The notes: generated from the letters alone by a model not told the origin. 7,216 bases of DNA from Rhizobacter sp. (GCA_014379885.1 JACMKW010000045.1:1-7216); one strand, 5' to 3'; positions 1 to 6,276 are shown, counted from the stretch's first letter. Translations and numbers: made by a program.

Positions 1-351
1 GAAGTCCCAGTACTCGGCCAGGGTCTCGCCCTTGTCCCCGAACACCGGCGTGCCCTTTTCGGCCAGCGCTGCAGCGGCGTGGTCTTGCGTCGAGAAGATG
101 TTGCACGAGGCCCAGCGCACGCTGGCGCCCAGGGCTTGCAGTGTTTCCACCAGCACGGCCGTTTGAATGGTCATGTGGATGCTGCCGGTGATGCGCGCAC
201 CCTTGAGCGGCTGGCCCTTGGTGAACTCTTCACGGATGGCCATCAGGCCGGGCATTTCGGTTTCGGCGATTCGGATTTCCTTGCGGCCCCAGGCGGCAAG
301 GGAGAGATCGCGCACAGCGTAGTCTTGAGAGGGTTTGAGAACGGCGTTCAT
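1..351 (-). CDS. ahcY: Adenosylhomocysteinase (SAH hydrolase), N-terminal part, cut by window edge
   Basis: Encodes the first 117 residues of the cytoplasmic NAD-dependent enzyme that reversibly splits S-adenosylhomocysteine into adenosine and homocysteine, recycling the product of SAM-dependent methyltransferases. The visible protein starts [16 protein letters not shown] and continues with conserved family stretches: [21 protein letters not shown] (about residues 31-45), [18 protein letters not shown], and [16 protein letters not shown]. The family is normally about 430-480 residues, so roughly three quarters lies beyond the left edge. The ATG at 349-351 is chosen because it matches the usual family N-terminus and is preceded by GGAG six bases upstream. 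The ahcY frame meets a TGA about 45 bases further upstream, which limits extension. The gene is transcribed away from the MFS gene, behind an SAH riboswitch that fits its substrate exactly. Identification is by recognised family motifs. Confidence 0.97.
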   Translation of the reverse strand, partial: MNAVLKPSQDYAVRDLSLAAWGRKEIRIAETEMPGLMAIREEFTKGQPLKGARITGSIHMTIQTAVLVETLQALGASVRWASCNIFSTQDHAAAALAEKGTPVFGDKGETLAEYWDF

Positions 352-409
352 GTGAGGCTCCGATGGATACAGGAACCCGCGCGCCAATCAACAGAGGAAA
401 GTTCATCAA

Positions 410-440
410 CTCACCCACGAAGACCAGTCGTGCGGGTGAG
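410..440 (-). promoter_or_regulatory. Riboswitch expression-platform hairpin competing with aptamer helix P4
   Basis: On the minus strand CTCACCC (440-434) and ACGA (431-428) pair with TCGT and GGGTGAG (420-410). This gives 11 base pairs with a two-base bulge (GC, 433-432) and a 7-base loop (CTGGTCT). The 5' arm reuses bases 440-438, which also form the 3' strand of P4, so the two structures exclude each other. The 3' arm contains GGGUGAG, which is complementary to the anti-Shine-Dalgarno region. The predicted logic is an ON switch: SAH binding holds P4 and frees the GGGUGAG arm. No clear U-tract follows, so control of initiation is more likely than intrinsic termination. The ahcY start itself lies about 60 bases downstream with its own GGAG. 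Confidence 0.7.
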
Positions 441-513
441 CGCGGTTGCAAATAGATTTCCGAGCCTGGGGCACACGCTCTGTGGTCAGAAGGTGCCTTG
501 CAACGCTCCTCGG
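434..513 (-). promoter_or_regulatory. S-adenosylhomocysteine (SAH) riboswitch aptamer
   Basis: Read on the minus strand, the leader of ahcY contains the conserved SAH-aptamer core: CCGAGGAGCGUUGCAA, later CCCCAGGCUCGG, then AACCGCGCUCACC. Three helices can be traced. P1 pairs CCGAG (513-509) with CUCGG (464-460). P2 pairs GGCAC (497-493) with GUGCC (474-470). The P4 pseudoknot pairs GAGCG (508-504) with CGCUC (442-438). This is the known SAH riboswitch architecture of beta- and gammaproteobacteria, where SAH binding turns on ahcY or other methylation-cycle genes. The aptamer begins about 6 bases after the start site expected from the -10 element at 526-531. The helices are seen directly. The class assignment rests on recall of the consensus, not on a covariance-model search. 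Confidence 0.93.
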
Positions 514-525
514 AAAGTGGGGAGG

Positions 526-554
526 ATTGTAGTTCAGCCCGTGCGCCTGCACCA
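526..554 (-). promoter_or_regulatory. Putative sigma-70-type promoter of the ahcY leader
   Basis: The minus strand carries TACAAT at 531-526, a five-of-six match to the -10 consensus. The hexamer 17 bases upstream (TGGTGC, 554-549) is a poor -35, so the promoter rests mainly on the -10 and on position. A start about 7 bases downstream (near 519) would begin the transcript just before P1 of the SAH aptamer. That placement is the main support. Confidence 0.5.
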
Positions 555-575
555 TGCCGTATTTCTCACTGGGGC

Positions 576-618
576 TTGTCACGTGGGTGACCTACGCCGT
601 TACACCGATCGGTGTAAT
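576..618 (+). promoter_or_regulatory. Putative promoter of the MFS-TetR-phosphatase unit, overlapped by operator
   Basis: Two candidate elements lie on the plus strand: TTGTCA at 576-581, a good -35-like hexamer, and TGTAAT at 613-618, a five-of-six -10. They are too far apart (31 bases) to be a single promoter. TTGTCA would need a -10 around 599-605, which is weak. TGTAAT would need a -35 around 590-595, also weak. Either choice puts polymerase on top of the palindrome at 600-617, as expected for repression by steric block. Which hexamers are used cannot be settled from sequence alone. Confidence 0.4.
600..617. promoter_or_regulatory. Perfect 18-bp palindrome, probable TetR-family operator
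   Basis: TTACACCGATCGGTGTAA is its own reverse complement over all 18 bases. It lies 28 bases upstream of the MFS start codon and overlaps the likely -10 region. Length, perfect symmetry and position match operators bound by dimers of TetR-family repressors. A TetR-family gene is the second gene of the same transcription unit, so negative autoregulation of the transporter and its regulator is the simplest reading. The palindrome is seen directly. The pairing with this TetR is inferred. Confidence 0.8.
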
Positions 619-645
619 CTGCGCCAGCCACCCCCGGAGACCCTG

Positions 646-1878
646 ATGAACAACCTGCGTGCCATGCGGCCTGTCTTGCCCATCTTGATCGGCGCGTCGC
701 TGATGCTCAGCCTGAGCATGGGCTTGCGCCAGAGCCTGGGCATCTTCATGCCGCCGCTCACCAAAGACATCGGCATCTCGGTGTCTGACTTCACGCTGGC
801 CATCGCGGTGCAAAACCTGGTCTGGGGCTTTTTGCAGCCGCTCGCGGGCGCCTGGGCGGTGCGGCTGGGCTTTCGGCGCTTGATGGTGGCGGGCTCGCTG
901 TTGTATGTGGCGGGCTTGATGCTGCTGGTCACGGCGCACGGCTTCGTCAGTGTGTTGCTGGGTGCGGGGGTGGCCATCGGCGCGTCGATGGCACTCACCG
1001 GCCCCGCGTTTGCGATGGCCGTGGCCTCGCGTTCGGTGTCGGCGGCGGTGCGCAGCTCGGTGCTCGGCATCATTTCAGCCGCCGGTTCGCTGGGCGCGCT
1101 GATGGCGGCGCCGCTCGGCCAGGCGCTGGCGCAGTCCGAGGGCTGGCGGGTGGGGCTGTACGGGTTCATCGTTCTGTCGCTCATCATCTTGCCGGCGGCC
1201 TGGTACGCAGGCCGCGCCGACGACCTGCCCATGCCACCTTCACCCGGCGGCGACGACAAGAGCGCGCGTGAGATCACCCGTGAGGCGCTGCGTCACCCGC
1301 CTTTTGTCGTGATGACGATCGCGTACTTCGTCTGCGGCATGCAGCTCATCTTCCTGACCACGCACCTGCCTTCGTACCTCGCCCTGTGCGGGCTCGACCC
1401 GATGCTGAGCGCGCAAGCCCTGGGCGTGATTGGCGGCTTCAACGTGCTGGGCAGTCTGTTTTTTGGCTGGGCCGGAGGGCGCTGGAACAAGCTCTTGCTG
1501 CTGGGCAGCATCTACATCCTCCGTTCCATCGGCATCGCCTGGTACTTCACCTCGTTTCCCACGCCCACCAGCACGTTGGTGTTCGCCGCCATCATGGGCT
1601 TCTTGTGGTTGGGCGTGGGCCCGTTGGTGGCCGGTTCCATCAGCGAAACCTTCGGCGTGCGCTGGCAGGCCATGCTGGGCGGTGTGGCCTTCATGAGCCA
1701 CCAACTCGGCAGCTTCGTCGGCGCGTATGGCGGCGGGCTGATCTATGACGCGCTCGGTTCGTACAACCTCGCCTGGCAAGTCGGTGCGGCCGTGGGCCTG
1801 AGCGCCGGCATCGTGCAGGCCGCGTTTGCACTTGCGCGGCCACACCGGCCCAAGCCGCCGCTGGCGTTTGCAACATGA
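646..1878 (+). CDS. MFS family transporter, probable efflux pump under TetR control
   Basis: A 410-residue inner-membrane protein of the major facilitator superfamily, whose members move small solutes by proton coupling or antiport. Hydrophobic segments run through the protein in the usual 6+6 pattern. The first is near residues 9-27 (LPILIGASLMLSLSMGLRQS). A hydrophilic central loop lies near residues 190-215 (ADDLPMPPSPGGDDKSAREI) between the two halves. The TM2-TM3 loop carries AVRLGFRRLMV, a version of the GxxxDRxGRR motif with the acidic residue missing. I chose ATG 646 because GGAGA (636-640) precedes it and the hydrophobic part starts at once. The frame stays open upstream to about position 79, but that part is antisense to ahcY and its riboswitch. 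The last codon overlaps the TetR start (ATGA, 1875-1878). The substrate is unknown. The TetR partner and operator suggest drug or metabolite export. Confidence 0.9.
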   Translation: MNNLRAMRPVLPILIGASLMLSLSMGLRQSLGIFMPPLTKDIGISVSDFTLAIAVQNLVWGFLQPLAGAWAVRLGFRRLMVAGSLLYVAGLMLLVTAHGFVSVLLGAGVAIGASMALTGPAFAMAVASRSVSAAVRSSVLGIISAAGSLGALMAAPLGQALAQSEGWRVGLYGFIVLSLIILPAAWYAGRADDLPMPPSPGGDDKSAREITREALRHPPFVVMTIAYFVCGMQLIFLTTHLPSYLALCGLDPMLSAQALGVIGGFNVLGSLFFGWAGGRWNKLLLLGSIYILRSIGIAWYFTSFPTPTSTLVFAAIMGFLWLGVGPLVAGSISETFGVRWQAMLGGVAFMSHQLGSFVGAYGGGLIYDALGSYNLAWQVGAAVGLSAGIVQAAFALARPHRPKPPLAFAT

Positions 1879-2462
1879 CGCAGGGCGTGCCCGCGCCGAT
1901 GAAGGAGCGCATCCTGGCGGCGGCCGACCGGCTGTTTTACAGCCAAGGCATTCATGTCGTCGGTGTGGATGCGGTAGCGGCCGAAGCGGGCATCAGCAAG
2001 CGCACGCTTTACAACCATTTTCCGTCGAAGGACGAGTTGATTGCGGCCTACCTGGCGCGGCGAGGCCAATCGGTATCTGCGCCCGAAGGGCCACCGCTGG
2101 GGCAGATCCTCGGCGTGTTCGACGAGCTGGCGCGCTGGTTCGGCAGCAAGCGCTTTCGTGGCTGCCCGTTCGTCAATGCAGTGTCCGAATTGGGCGGGGA
2201 CCGCCAGCACCCGGCGGTGCCACTCACGCTGGCGCTGAAAGCACGGCGGCTGCAGCAGTTCGAGACGCAGCTGCGTGCACTGAAGGTGGCCGATGCGCCT
2301 GCGCTGGCGCAGCAGCTTGCCATCTTGTTTGAAGGTGCGATCGCCGTCTCGCTGGTGCGTGGCGGCGACCCGCAGGCGGCGCAGTCGGCCCGCGCAGCAG
2401 CCGTATCCCTGCTTGCAGCAGCGGGTGTGGCTGTCACCGATGGGCGAGACTTCACGGCATGA
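1875..2462 (+). CDS. TetR/AcrR family transcriptional regulator
   Basis: A 195-residue regulator of the usual TetR size. The N-terminal DNA-binding domain spans about residues 8-55: MKERILAAADRLFYSQG, then the helix-turn-helix VDAVAAEAGISKRTLYNHF, then PSKDELIAAYL, all very typical of the family. The rest is a helical ligand-binding and dimerisation domain with GCPFVNAVSELG (about residues 96-107), a pattern common in one TetR subgroup. The start overlaps the stop of the MFS gene in ATGA, implying translational coupling. A second in-frame ATG (M9, nt 1899) is possible but would trim the start of helix 1 only slightly. The end overlaps the next gene, also in ATGA. It probably represses its own unit through the palindrome at 600-617 and is released by a substrate of the transporter. 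The inducer is unknown. Confidence 0.95.
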   Translation: MTQGVPAPMKERILAAADRLFYSQGIHVVGVDAVAAEAGISKRTLYNHFPSKDELIAAYLARRGQSVSAPEGPPLGQILGVFDELARWFGSKRFRGCPFVNAVSELGGDRQHPAVPLTLALKARRLQQFETQLRALKVADAPALAQQLAILFEGAIAVSLVRGGDPQAAQSARAAAVSLLAAAGVAVTDGRDFTA

Positions 2463-3277
2463 ACACCCACCAGCACCCTCGGCCCTGGGCTGAGCTGCCG
2501 CTCGAACAGGCGCATGCCGTGCTCGGTGTCTTGACCGACATCGACGACACACTCACGACCGAAGGCCACATCACCCCAGAAGCGATGCAAGGCCTGCTTG
2601 ATTTGCGCAGCGCGCAGGTGCCCGTCATCGCCATCACCGGCCGCCCCATGGGCTGGAGCGAACCCTTTGCACGCGACTGGCCTGTCGACGCCATCGTGGC
2701 CGAGAACGGTGCCGTGGCCTTGTTCCCTGAAGGCGACACGCTGCGTGTGGAGTACGCCCAAGACGCCCCCGCTCGCGAGCACAACGCCCACCGCCTGCGC
2801 GCGGTGGCGCAGCGTGTGCTCCGCGAGGTGCCTGGTGCCACGCTGTCGCAAGACAGCCCGGGCCGCGTGACCGACATTGCCATCGACCACAACGAGTTCG
2901 CGCACCTCAGCCCGTTGCAGATTGACCAGGTGGTGCGGGTGATGCAGCAAGAGGGCATGAACGCCACCGTGAGTTCCATCCACATCAACGGCTGGTTCGG
3001 CGAGCACACCAAGCTGACCGGCGCCCGCTGGATCGTGCAACGCCTGCTCGGCCGCGCGCTAGACAGCGAGACCGCGAAGTGGGTTTACGTGGGCGACTCC
3101 ACCAACGACCAGCAGATGTTTGGCCACTTCCCGCTCAGTGTGGGCGTGGCCAACCTGATGCAATTTGCCAAGCAGCTGCACACCTGGCCGGCCTACATCA
3201 CGCAGGCTGAGCGAGGGCAGGGCTTTGCTGAGGTGGCGAGTTCTCTGCTGGCGCGAGGTCAGGCACGAGGTCGATGA
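2459..3277 (+). CDS. HAD-IIB family phosphatase (sucrose-phosphate / mannosyl-phosphoglycerate phosphatase-like)
   Basis: A 272-residue cytoplasmic HAD-superfamily hydrolase with all four motifs. Motif I is TDIDDTLT, with nucleophile D27 and acid/base D29. Motif II is ITGRP, with T60. Motif III is K185 in GEHTKLTGA. Motif IV is GDSTNDQQMF, with D213 and D217. The region between motifs II and III (about residues 88-180) is large enough for a C2B cap, which places it with the Cof, SPP and MPGP phosphatases. It would remove phosphate from a sugar phosphate or similar metabolite using magnesium. The exact substrate cannot be read. The start overlaps the TetR stop in ATGA, so it is probably co-transcribed with the transporter and regulator, an unusual partner for an efflux pair. 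Its last 26 codons overlap the convergent transglutaminase gene. Confidence 0.9.
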   Translation: MNTHQHPRPWAELPLEQAHAVLGVLTDIDDTLTTEGHITPEAMQGLLDLRSAQVPVIAITGRPMGWSEPFARDWPVDAIVAENGAVALFPEGDTLRVEYAQDAPAREHNAHRLRAVAQRVLREVPGATLSQDSPGRVTDIAIDHNEFAHLSPLQIDQVVRVMQQEGMNATVSSIHINGWFGEHTKLTGARWIVQRLLGRALDSETAKWVYVGDSTNDQQMFGHFPLSVGVANLMQFAKQLHTWPAYITQAERGQGFAEVASSLLARGQARGR

Positions 3278-4049
3278 GCGGGTTCATCTTCGTCATCACG
3301 GCCGGCCCGAAGATGGTGGCGAAGGCCACGTCTTTTGCGTCGCGGCCCATGGCAATGCGCACCAGCTCGTCGACCGGCGCCATGCGTGTGGCGTCGAACA
3401 TCACCCACTGCCCGCCGAGCCAGGCCTCGAACACCGCATGGAAATCGGGCGGCGGGGTGTCGAAGCGCGAGTACCCCACCACCAACCGCGCTGGAATGTT
3501 GAGCGCCCGGCAGAAGGTCACGGCCAAATGCGAAAAGTCGCGGCATACACCGGCCCGCTGACGGAACACGTCGCAGGCGGTGGTCGTGGCAATGCTGGTG
3601 CCTATTTGGTAGTCGACGTTGTTGTAGATCCAGTCGGCAATGGCTTGCACGCGCGAGTAACCGCGCGGCAGCTGGCCGAAGAGTTTCTGCGCGGCGTGCG
3701 AAAGCAAGTCAGATTCGCAGTAGCGCGTGGGCATCAGGTTGTGCATCACCTCGTCGGGCAGCTCGGCAATCGCCATCTCGGGTGCGTTGATGTCGCGCTG
3801 CGTGGGTGTGCATTCCACGCGGGCCCGGTAGTGCACCGTCAGGGGCCCCGCGCTGGCTTGCAGCCGCATGAAACGGTGGCCCACGCTCGGGTCTTGGTAG
3901 GTGTGCATGGCAATCGCGGGCGTGATCTCCATCGATTCGTTGAGCACGCGCTGGCCCACGCCGTCAAGCACGTGCAGCTGAAAGAGAAAGTCGGCGAGGC
4001 CGTTGACTTGGTAGTCAAGCTGGCAGTCGATGTCGAAAATTTGAGTCAT
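3198..4049 (-). CDS. Transglutaminase-like (papain-fold) family protein
   Basis: A 283-residue protein. Residues 1 to about 100 resemble the beta-rich N-terminal domain found in bacterial transglutaminase-like proteins. Residues about 110-225 form the core, with the expected Cys-His-Asp triad: C169 in RAGVCRDFSHLA, H204 in DFHAVFEAW, and D219 in MFDATRMAP. Such proteins act as cysteine peptidases, amidases or crosslinkers. The substrate here is unknown. No signal peptide or membrane segment is visible, so it is probably cytoplasmic. ATG 4049 gives a typical N-terminus (MTQIFDIDCQLDYQV), though its ribosome site is weak. The C-terminal 25 or so residues (PAENSPPQQSPALAQPA) are proline-rich, look disordered, and are encoded entirely within the 80-bp antisense overlap with the phosphatase gene. 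It is divergent from the MFS gene at 4150 across a 100-base gap. Confidence 0.92.
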   Translation of the reverse strand: MTQIFDIDCQLDYQVNGLADFLFQLHVLDGVGQRVLNESMEITPAIAMHTYQDPSVGHRFMRLQASAGPLTVHYRARVECTPTQRDINAPEMAIAELPDEVMHNLMPTRYCESDLLSHAAQKLFGQLPRGYSRVQAIADWIYNNVDYQIGTSIATTTACDVFRQRAGVCRDFSHLAVTFCRALNIPARLVVGYSRFDTPPPDFHAVFEAWLGGQWVMFDATRMAPVDELVRIAMGRDAKDVAFATIFGPAVMTKMNPLIDLVPDLAPAENSPPQQSPALAQPA

Positions 4050-4092
4050 GCACGTATTCGACCGCGTTCAGCGCATCTTCGGCATCAGCTTG

Positions 4093-4106
4093 TTTCGAAT
4101 GCGAAA
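4093..4106. promoter_or_regulatory. Short inverted repeat in the divergent transglutaminase/MFS gap
   Basis: TTTCG (4093-4097) and CGAAA (4102-4106) form an inverted repeat with a 4-base spacer, 43 bases upstream of the MFS start and 43 bases upstream of the transglutaminase start. It could be a regulator site shared by both genes. No convincing -35/-10 pair was found on either strand of this 100-base gap. Five-base arms can arise by chance. Confidence 0.25.
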
Positions 4107-4149
4107 GTAGGACAACTGCGCGCACCTCGGCTGTGCACAATGGACCGGC

Positions 4150-5340
4150 ATGCTTGAAACCTCTTCGTCTCGCACCGCGTCCACGCTGGGGGTGGCTTGC
4201 GCACTGGCGTTGGCCGCGGCCGTGTCGCTGGGCTTGGCGCGCTTTTCATATGGCCTGCTCTTGCCAGCCATGCGCGCTGACCTCGGCTGGAGCTACCTCA
4301 CCTCGGGTGCGATGAACACCGCCAACGCCGCCGGCTACCTGGTTGGCGCCGTGCTCACGCCGCGTTGCCTGGCGCGTTGGGGCGCGAGGCCCTTGCTGCT
4401 GGCCGGCGGTGCGGCTTCGGCCCTGTTGCTGGTGGCGCACGGCCTGGTGCTGGCCGACGAGTTGCTCTACGCATTGCGCCTGCTGACGGGCGTGGCCAGC
4501 GCCGCCACTTTCGTGTCGGGCGGCGTGCTGGCGGCACGGCTGGTGGGTGCACCTGCGGGCCTGGTGCTCGGCATCTACTACGGTGGCACAGGCCTGGGCA
4601 TCATCGCTTCGGCCTTGTTGGTGCCGCCGCTGGTGGCGCTGCCATTCACACACGCCTGGCAATGGGCCTGGGCGGCGCTGGGCTTGCTTGCTTTGCTCGC
4701 CACTGCCATCACCGGGTGGGTCACGCGCGGCCTCGGCGCGGCCAGCAGCGCGGCTGGTGCGCGAGCAGCCTTCGGTTGGCCGCGTTTTGCGTTTGGACTC
4801 GGCTCGTACTTTCTGTTCGGCCTGGGCTACATCGGCTACATGACCTTCGTGGTCACGCTGTTGCGCGAGCAGCAGTTGAGCAGCGCACTCATCACTGCGT
4901 TTTATGGTTTGCTCGGTGTGGGTGTGGTGGCGTCGTCGTGGCTGTGGGCCGGCGTGCTGCAACGCCACCGCGGCGGGCAACCGATGGCGCTGCTCAATGC
5001 GCTCCTGGCGATTGCCACACTGCTGCCTGTGCTGAGTGCGCATCCGCTGGCGGTATTCGCGTCGGGCGCCTTGTTCGGCGGGGTGTTCCTGTCGGTCGTG
5101 GCGTCGACCACCGCGCTGGTGCGGCACAACCTGCCTGCCGCCGCATGGCCGAGCGGCATCGCCGCGTTCACGGTCGTGTTTGCGGCCGGGCAAATCGTCG
5201 GGCCCAGTTTGGTCGGCTGGCTGGCCGATGGTGCCGGTGGCTTGCGCAGCGGGCTCGCTGTATCGGCGGCGGTGCTCGCGGTGGGCGCCGTGCTGGCGTG
5301 GCGGCAGCAGGCCTTGCCATTGCAGGAGCAACACCCATGA
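4150..5340 (+). CDS. YbfB/YjiJ-type MFS transporter
   Basis: A 396-residue inner-membrane protein. The N-terminal stretch SLGLARFSYGLLLPAMRADL (about residues 27-46), followed by GWSYLTSGAMNTANAAGYLVG, is the hallmark of the YbfB/YjiJ branch of the major facilitator superfamily (Pfam MFS_4 type). About 12 hydrophobic segments are visible, with a hydrophilic break near residues 190-212 (TRGLGAASSAAGARAAFGW). The ATG at 4150 is the most upstream sensible start. Its ribosome site is weak, with only GGA at 4142-4144. It ends in ATGA with the start of the metallo-beta-lactamase-fold gene, so the two are probably made together. Transport substrates of this branch are poorly defined, and none is claimed here. 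It is unrelated in detail to the MFS gene at 646 beyond the superfamily. Confidence 0.92.
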   Translation: MLETSSSRTASTLGVACALALAAAVSLGLARFSYGLLLPAMRADLGWSYLTSGAMNTANAAGYLVGAVLTPRCLARWGARPLLLAGGAASALLLVAHGLVLADELLYALRLLTGVASAATFVSGGVLAARLVGAPAGLVLGIYYGGTGLGIIASALLVPPLVALPFTHAWQWAWAALGLLALLATAITGWVTRGLGAASSAAGARAAFGWPRFAFGLGSYFLFGLGYIGYMTFVVTLLREQQLSSALITAFYGLLGVGVVASSWLWAGVLQRHRGGQPMALLNALLAIATLLPVLSAHPLAVFASGALFGGVFLSVVASTTALVRHNLPAAAWPSGIAAFTVVFAAGQIVGPSLVGWLADGAGGLRSGLAVSAAVLAVGAVLAWRQQALPLQEQHP

Positions 5341-6275
5341 ATTTTCGCGAACACCCGGCGCTGCAAGGGCTCACCGTGCTCGAACGCGGCTGGCTGTCAT
5401 CGAACAACGTGCTCGTTCACCCGCAAGGTGGCGAACCTGGCGCGGTGCTGATCGACAGCGGGCATGTGACTCACGCCGAGCAGACCGTGGCCTTGGTGTC
5501 GCATGCGCTGCAGGGCCAGCCACTGGCGCGCATCGTCAACACACATTTGCATTCCGATCATTGCGGGGGCAACGCGGCACTGCAACGCGCATTTGGCGCA
5601 CCCGTGTTTGTGCCTCCCGGCCAGGCCGATGCGGTGCGGCGCTGGGATGAAGACGCCTTGAGCTACACGCCCACCGGCCAGCGCTGTGAGCGCTTCGACC
5701 TGCACGGCATCGTGTCACCCGGCGACGTGCTGCAAGCCGGCGGCCGACGCTTCGAGGTACTGGCCGCGCCGGGCCACGACCCGGAATCGGTGGTGCTGTT
5801 CGATGCCGATCAAGGCCTGCTGATCTCGGCCGACGCCTTGTGGGAAAACGGCTTCGGCGTGGTCTTCCCCGAACTCGAAGGTGAGCAGGCCTTTGACGAC
5901 GTGGGGGAGGTGCTCGACATGATCGAGCGCCTGCCGGTCTCGCTGGTGGTGCCGGGGCATGGGGCTGTGTTCAGCGACATGCCCGCGGCCTTGGCCCGTG
6001 CCCGTTCGCGCCTTGCTGCCTTCGTCAAGGAACCCCCGCGACATGCCCGCTACGCGGCCAAGGTGCTGATCAGCTACCACCTGATGGAGGTGCAGGGCGA
6101 GACGCTTGCGCAGCTGCGCGAGTGGGCGGCGCGCACGCAATTGTTCGACTCGGTATGGCGCGGCCTGGGCGGAGCAGGTTTCGACTCAGCCGGCGCGTGG
6201 GCGCAAGCCTTGGCAGATGAGCTCGTGGGCAGCGGAGCCGCGCGGCGTGTGGGCGACCGGATCGTCGCGGCCTGA
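5337..6275 (+). CDS. Metallo-beta-lactamase-fold hydrolase
   Basis: A 312-residue MBL-fold enzyme. Zinc-binding motifs are complete: THLHSDHCGG gives H70, H72, D74 and H75; APGHD gives H147; SADALW gives D166; VPGHG gives H208. This is the two-metal pattern of glyoxalase II-like and lactonase-like hydrolases, which cut thioesters, lactones or other esters. Residues about 225-312 form an extra helical C-terminal region, as in several MBL subfamilies that carry an added substrate-positioning domain. No signal peptide is seen. ATG 5337 is preceded by AGGAG (5324-5328) at good spacing and overlaps the MFS stop in ATGA. The frame is open far upstream inside the MFS gene, but that part is not homologous to anything expected. 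The coupled transporter suggests the two handle the same compound. The substrate is unknown. Confidence 0.93.
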   Translation: MNFREHPALQGLTVLERGWLSSNNVLVHPQGGEPGAVLIDSGHVTHAEQTVALVSHALQGQPLARIVNTHLHSDHCGGNAALQRAFGAPVFVPPGQADAVRRWDEDALSYTPTGQRCERFDLHGIVSPGDVLQAGGRRFEVLAAPGHDPESVVLFDADQGLLISADALWENGFGVVFPELEGEQAFDDVGEVLDMIERLPVSLVVPGHGAVFSDMPAALARARSRLAAFVKEPPRHARYAAKVLISYHLMEVQGETLAQLREWAARTQLFDSVWRGLGGAGFDSAGAWAQALADELVGSGAARRVGDRIVAA

Positions 6276-6276
6276 T

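Noticed and set aside
410..440. Hairpin after the SAH aptamer as an intrinsic terminator
   Set aside because: The following minus-strand bases (TTGATGAACTTTCC) do not form a T-tract, so it is kept as a competing expression-platform hairpin instead.
79..645. Open plus-strand extension of the first MFS gene upstream to position 79
   Set aside because: This stretch is antisense to ahcY and its riboswitch, and its translation lacks membrane segments or family similarity. ATG 646 has a good GGAG and starts the hydrophobic domain.
2048..3040. 330-codon minus-strand open frame across TetR and phosphatase genes
   Set aside because: Its His/Arg/Ala-rich composition is typical of an antisense shadow in high-GC DNA. 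Both plus-strand genes are clearly real families.
3165..4157. 330-codon plus-strand open frame opposite the transglutaminase gene
   Set aside because: It is an antisense shadow with His/Arg-rich composition. The minus-strand frame carries an intact Cys-His-Asp triad.
4246..5334. 362-codon minus-strand open frame opposite the second MFS gene
   Set aside because: The Gln/Arg/His-rich translation has no recognisable motif. The opposite strand encodes an intact MFS protein.
4365..5336. Long plus-strand extension of the metallo-beta-lactamase-fold frame inside the second MFS gene
   Set aside because: The upstream translation is arginine- and glycine-rich shadow of the transporter frame. ATG 5337 has AGGAG and begins a complete MBL fold.
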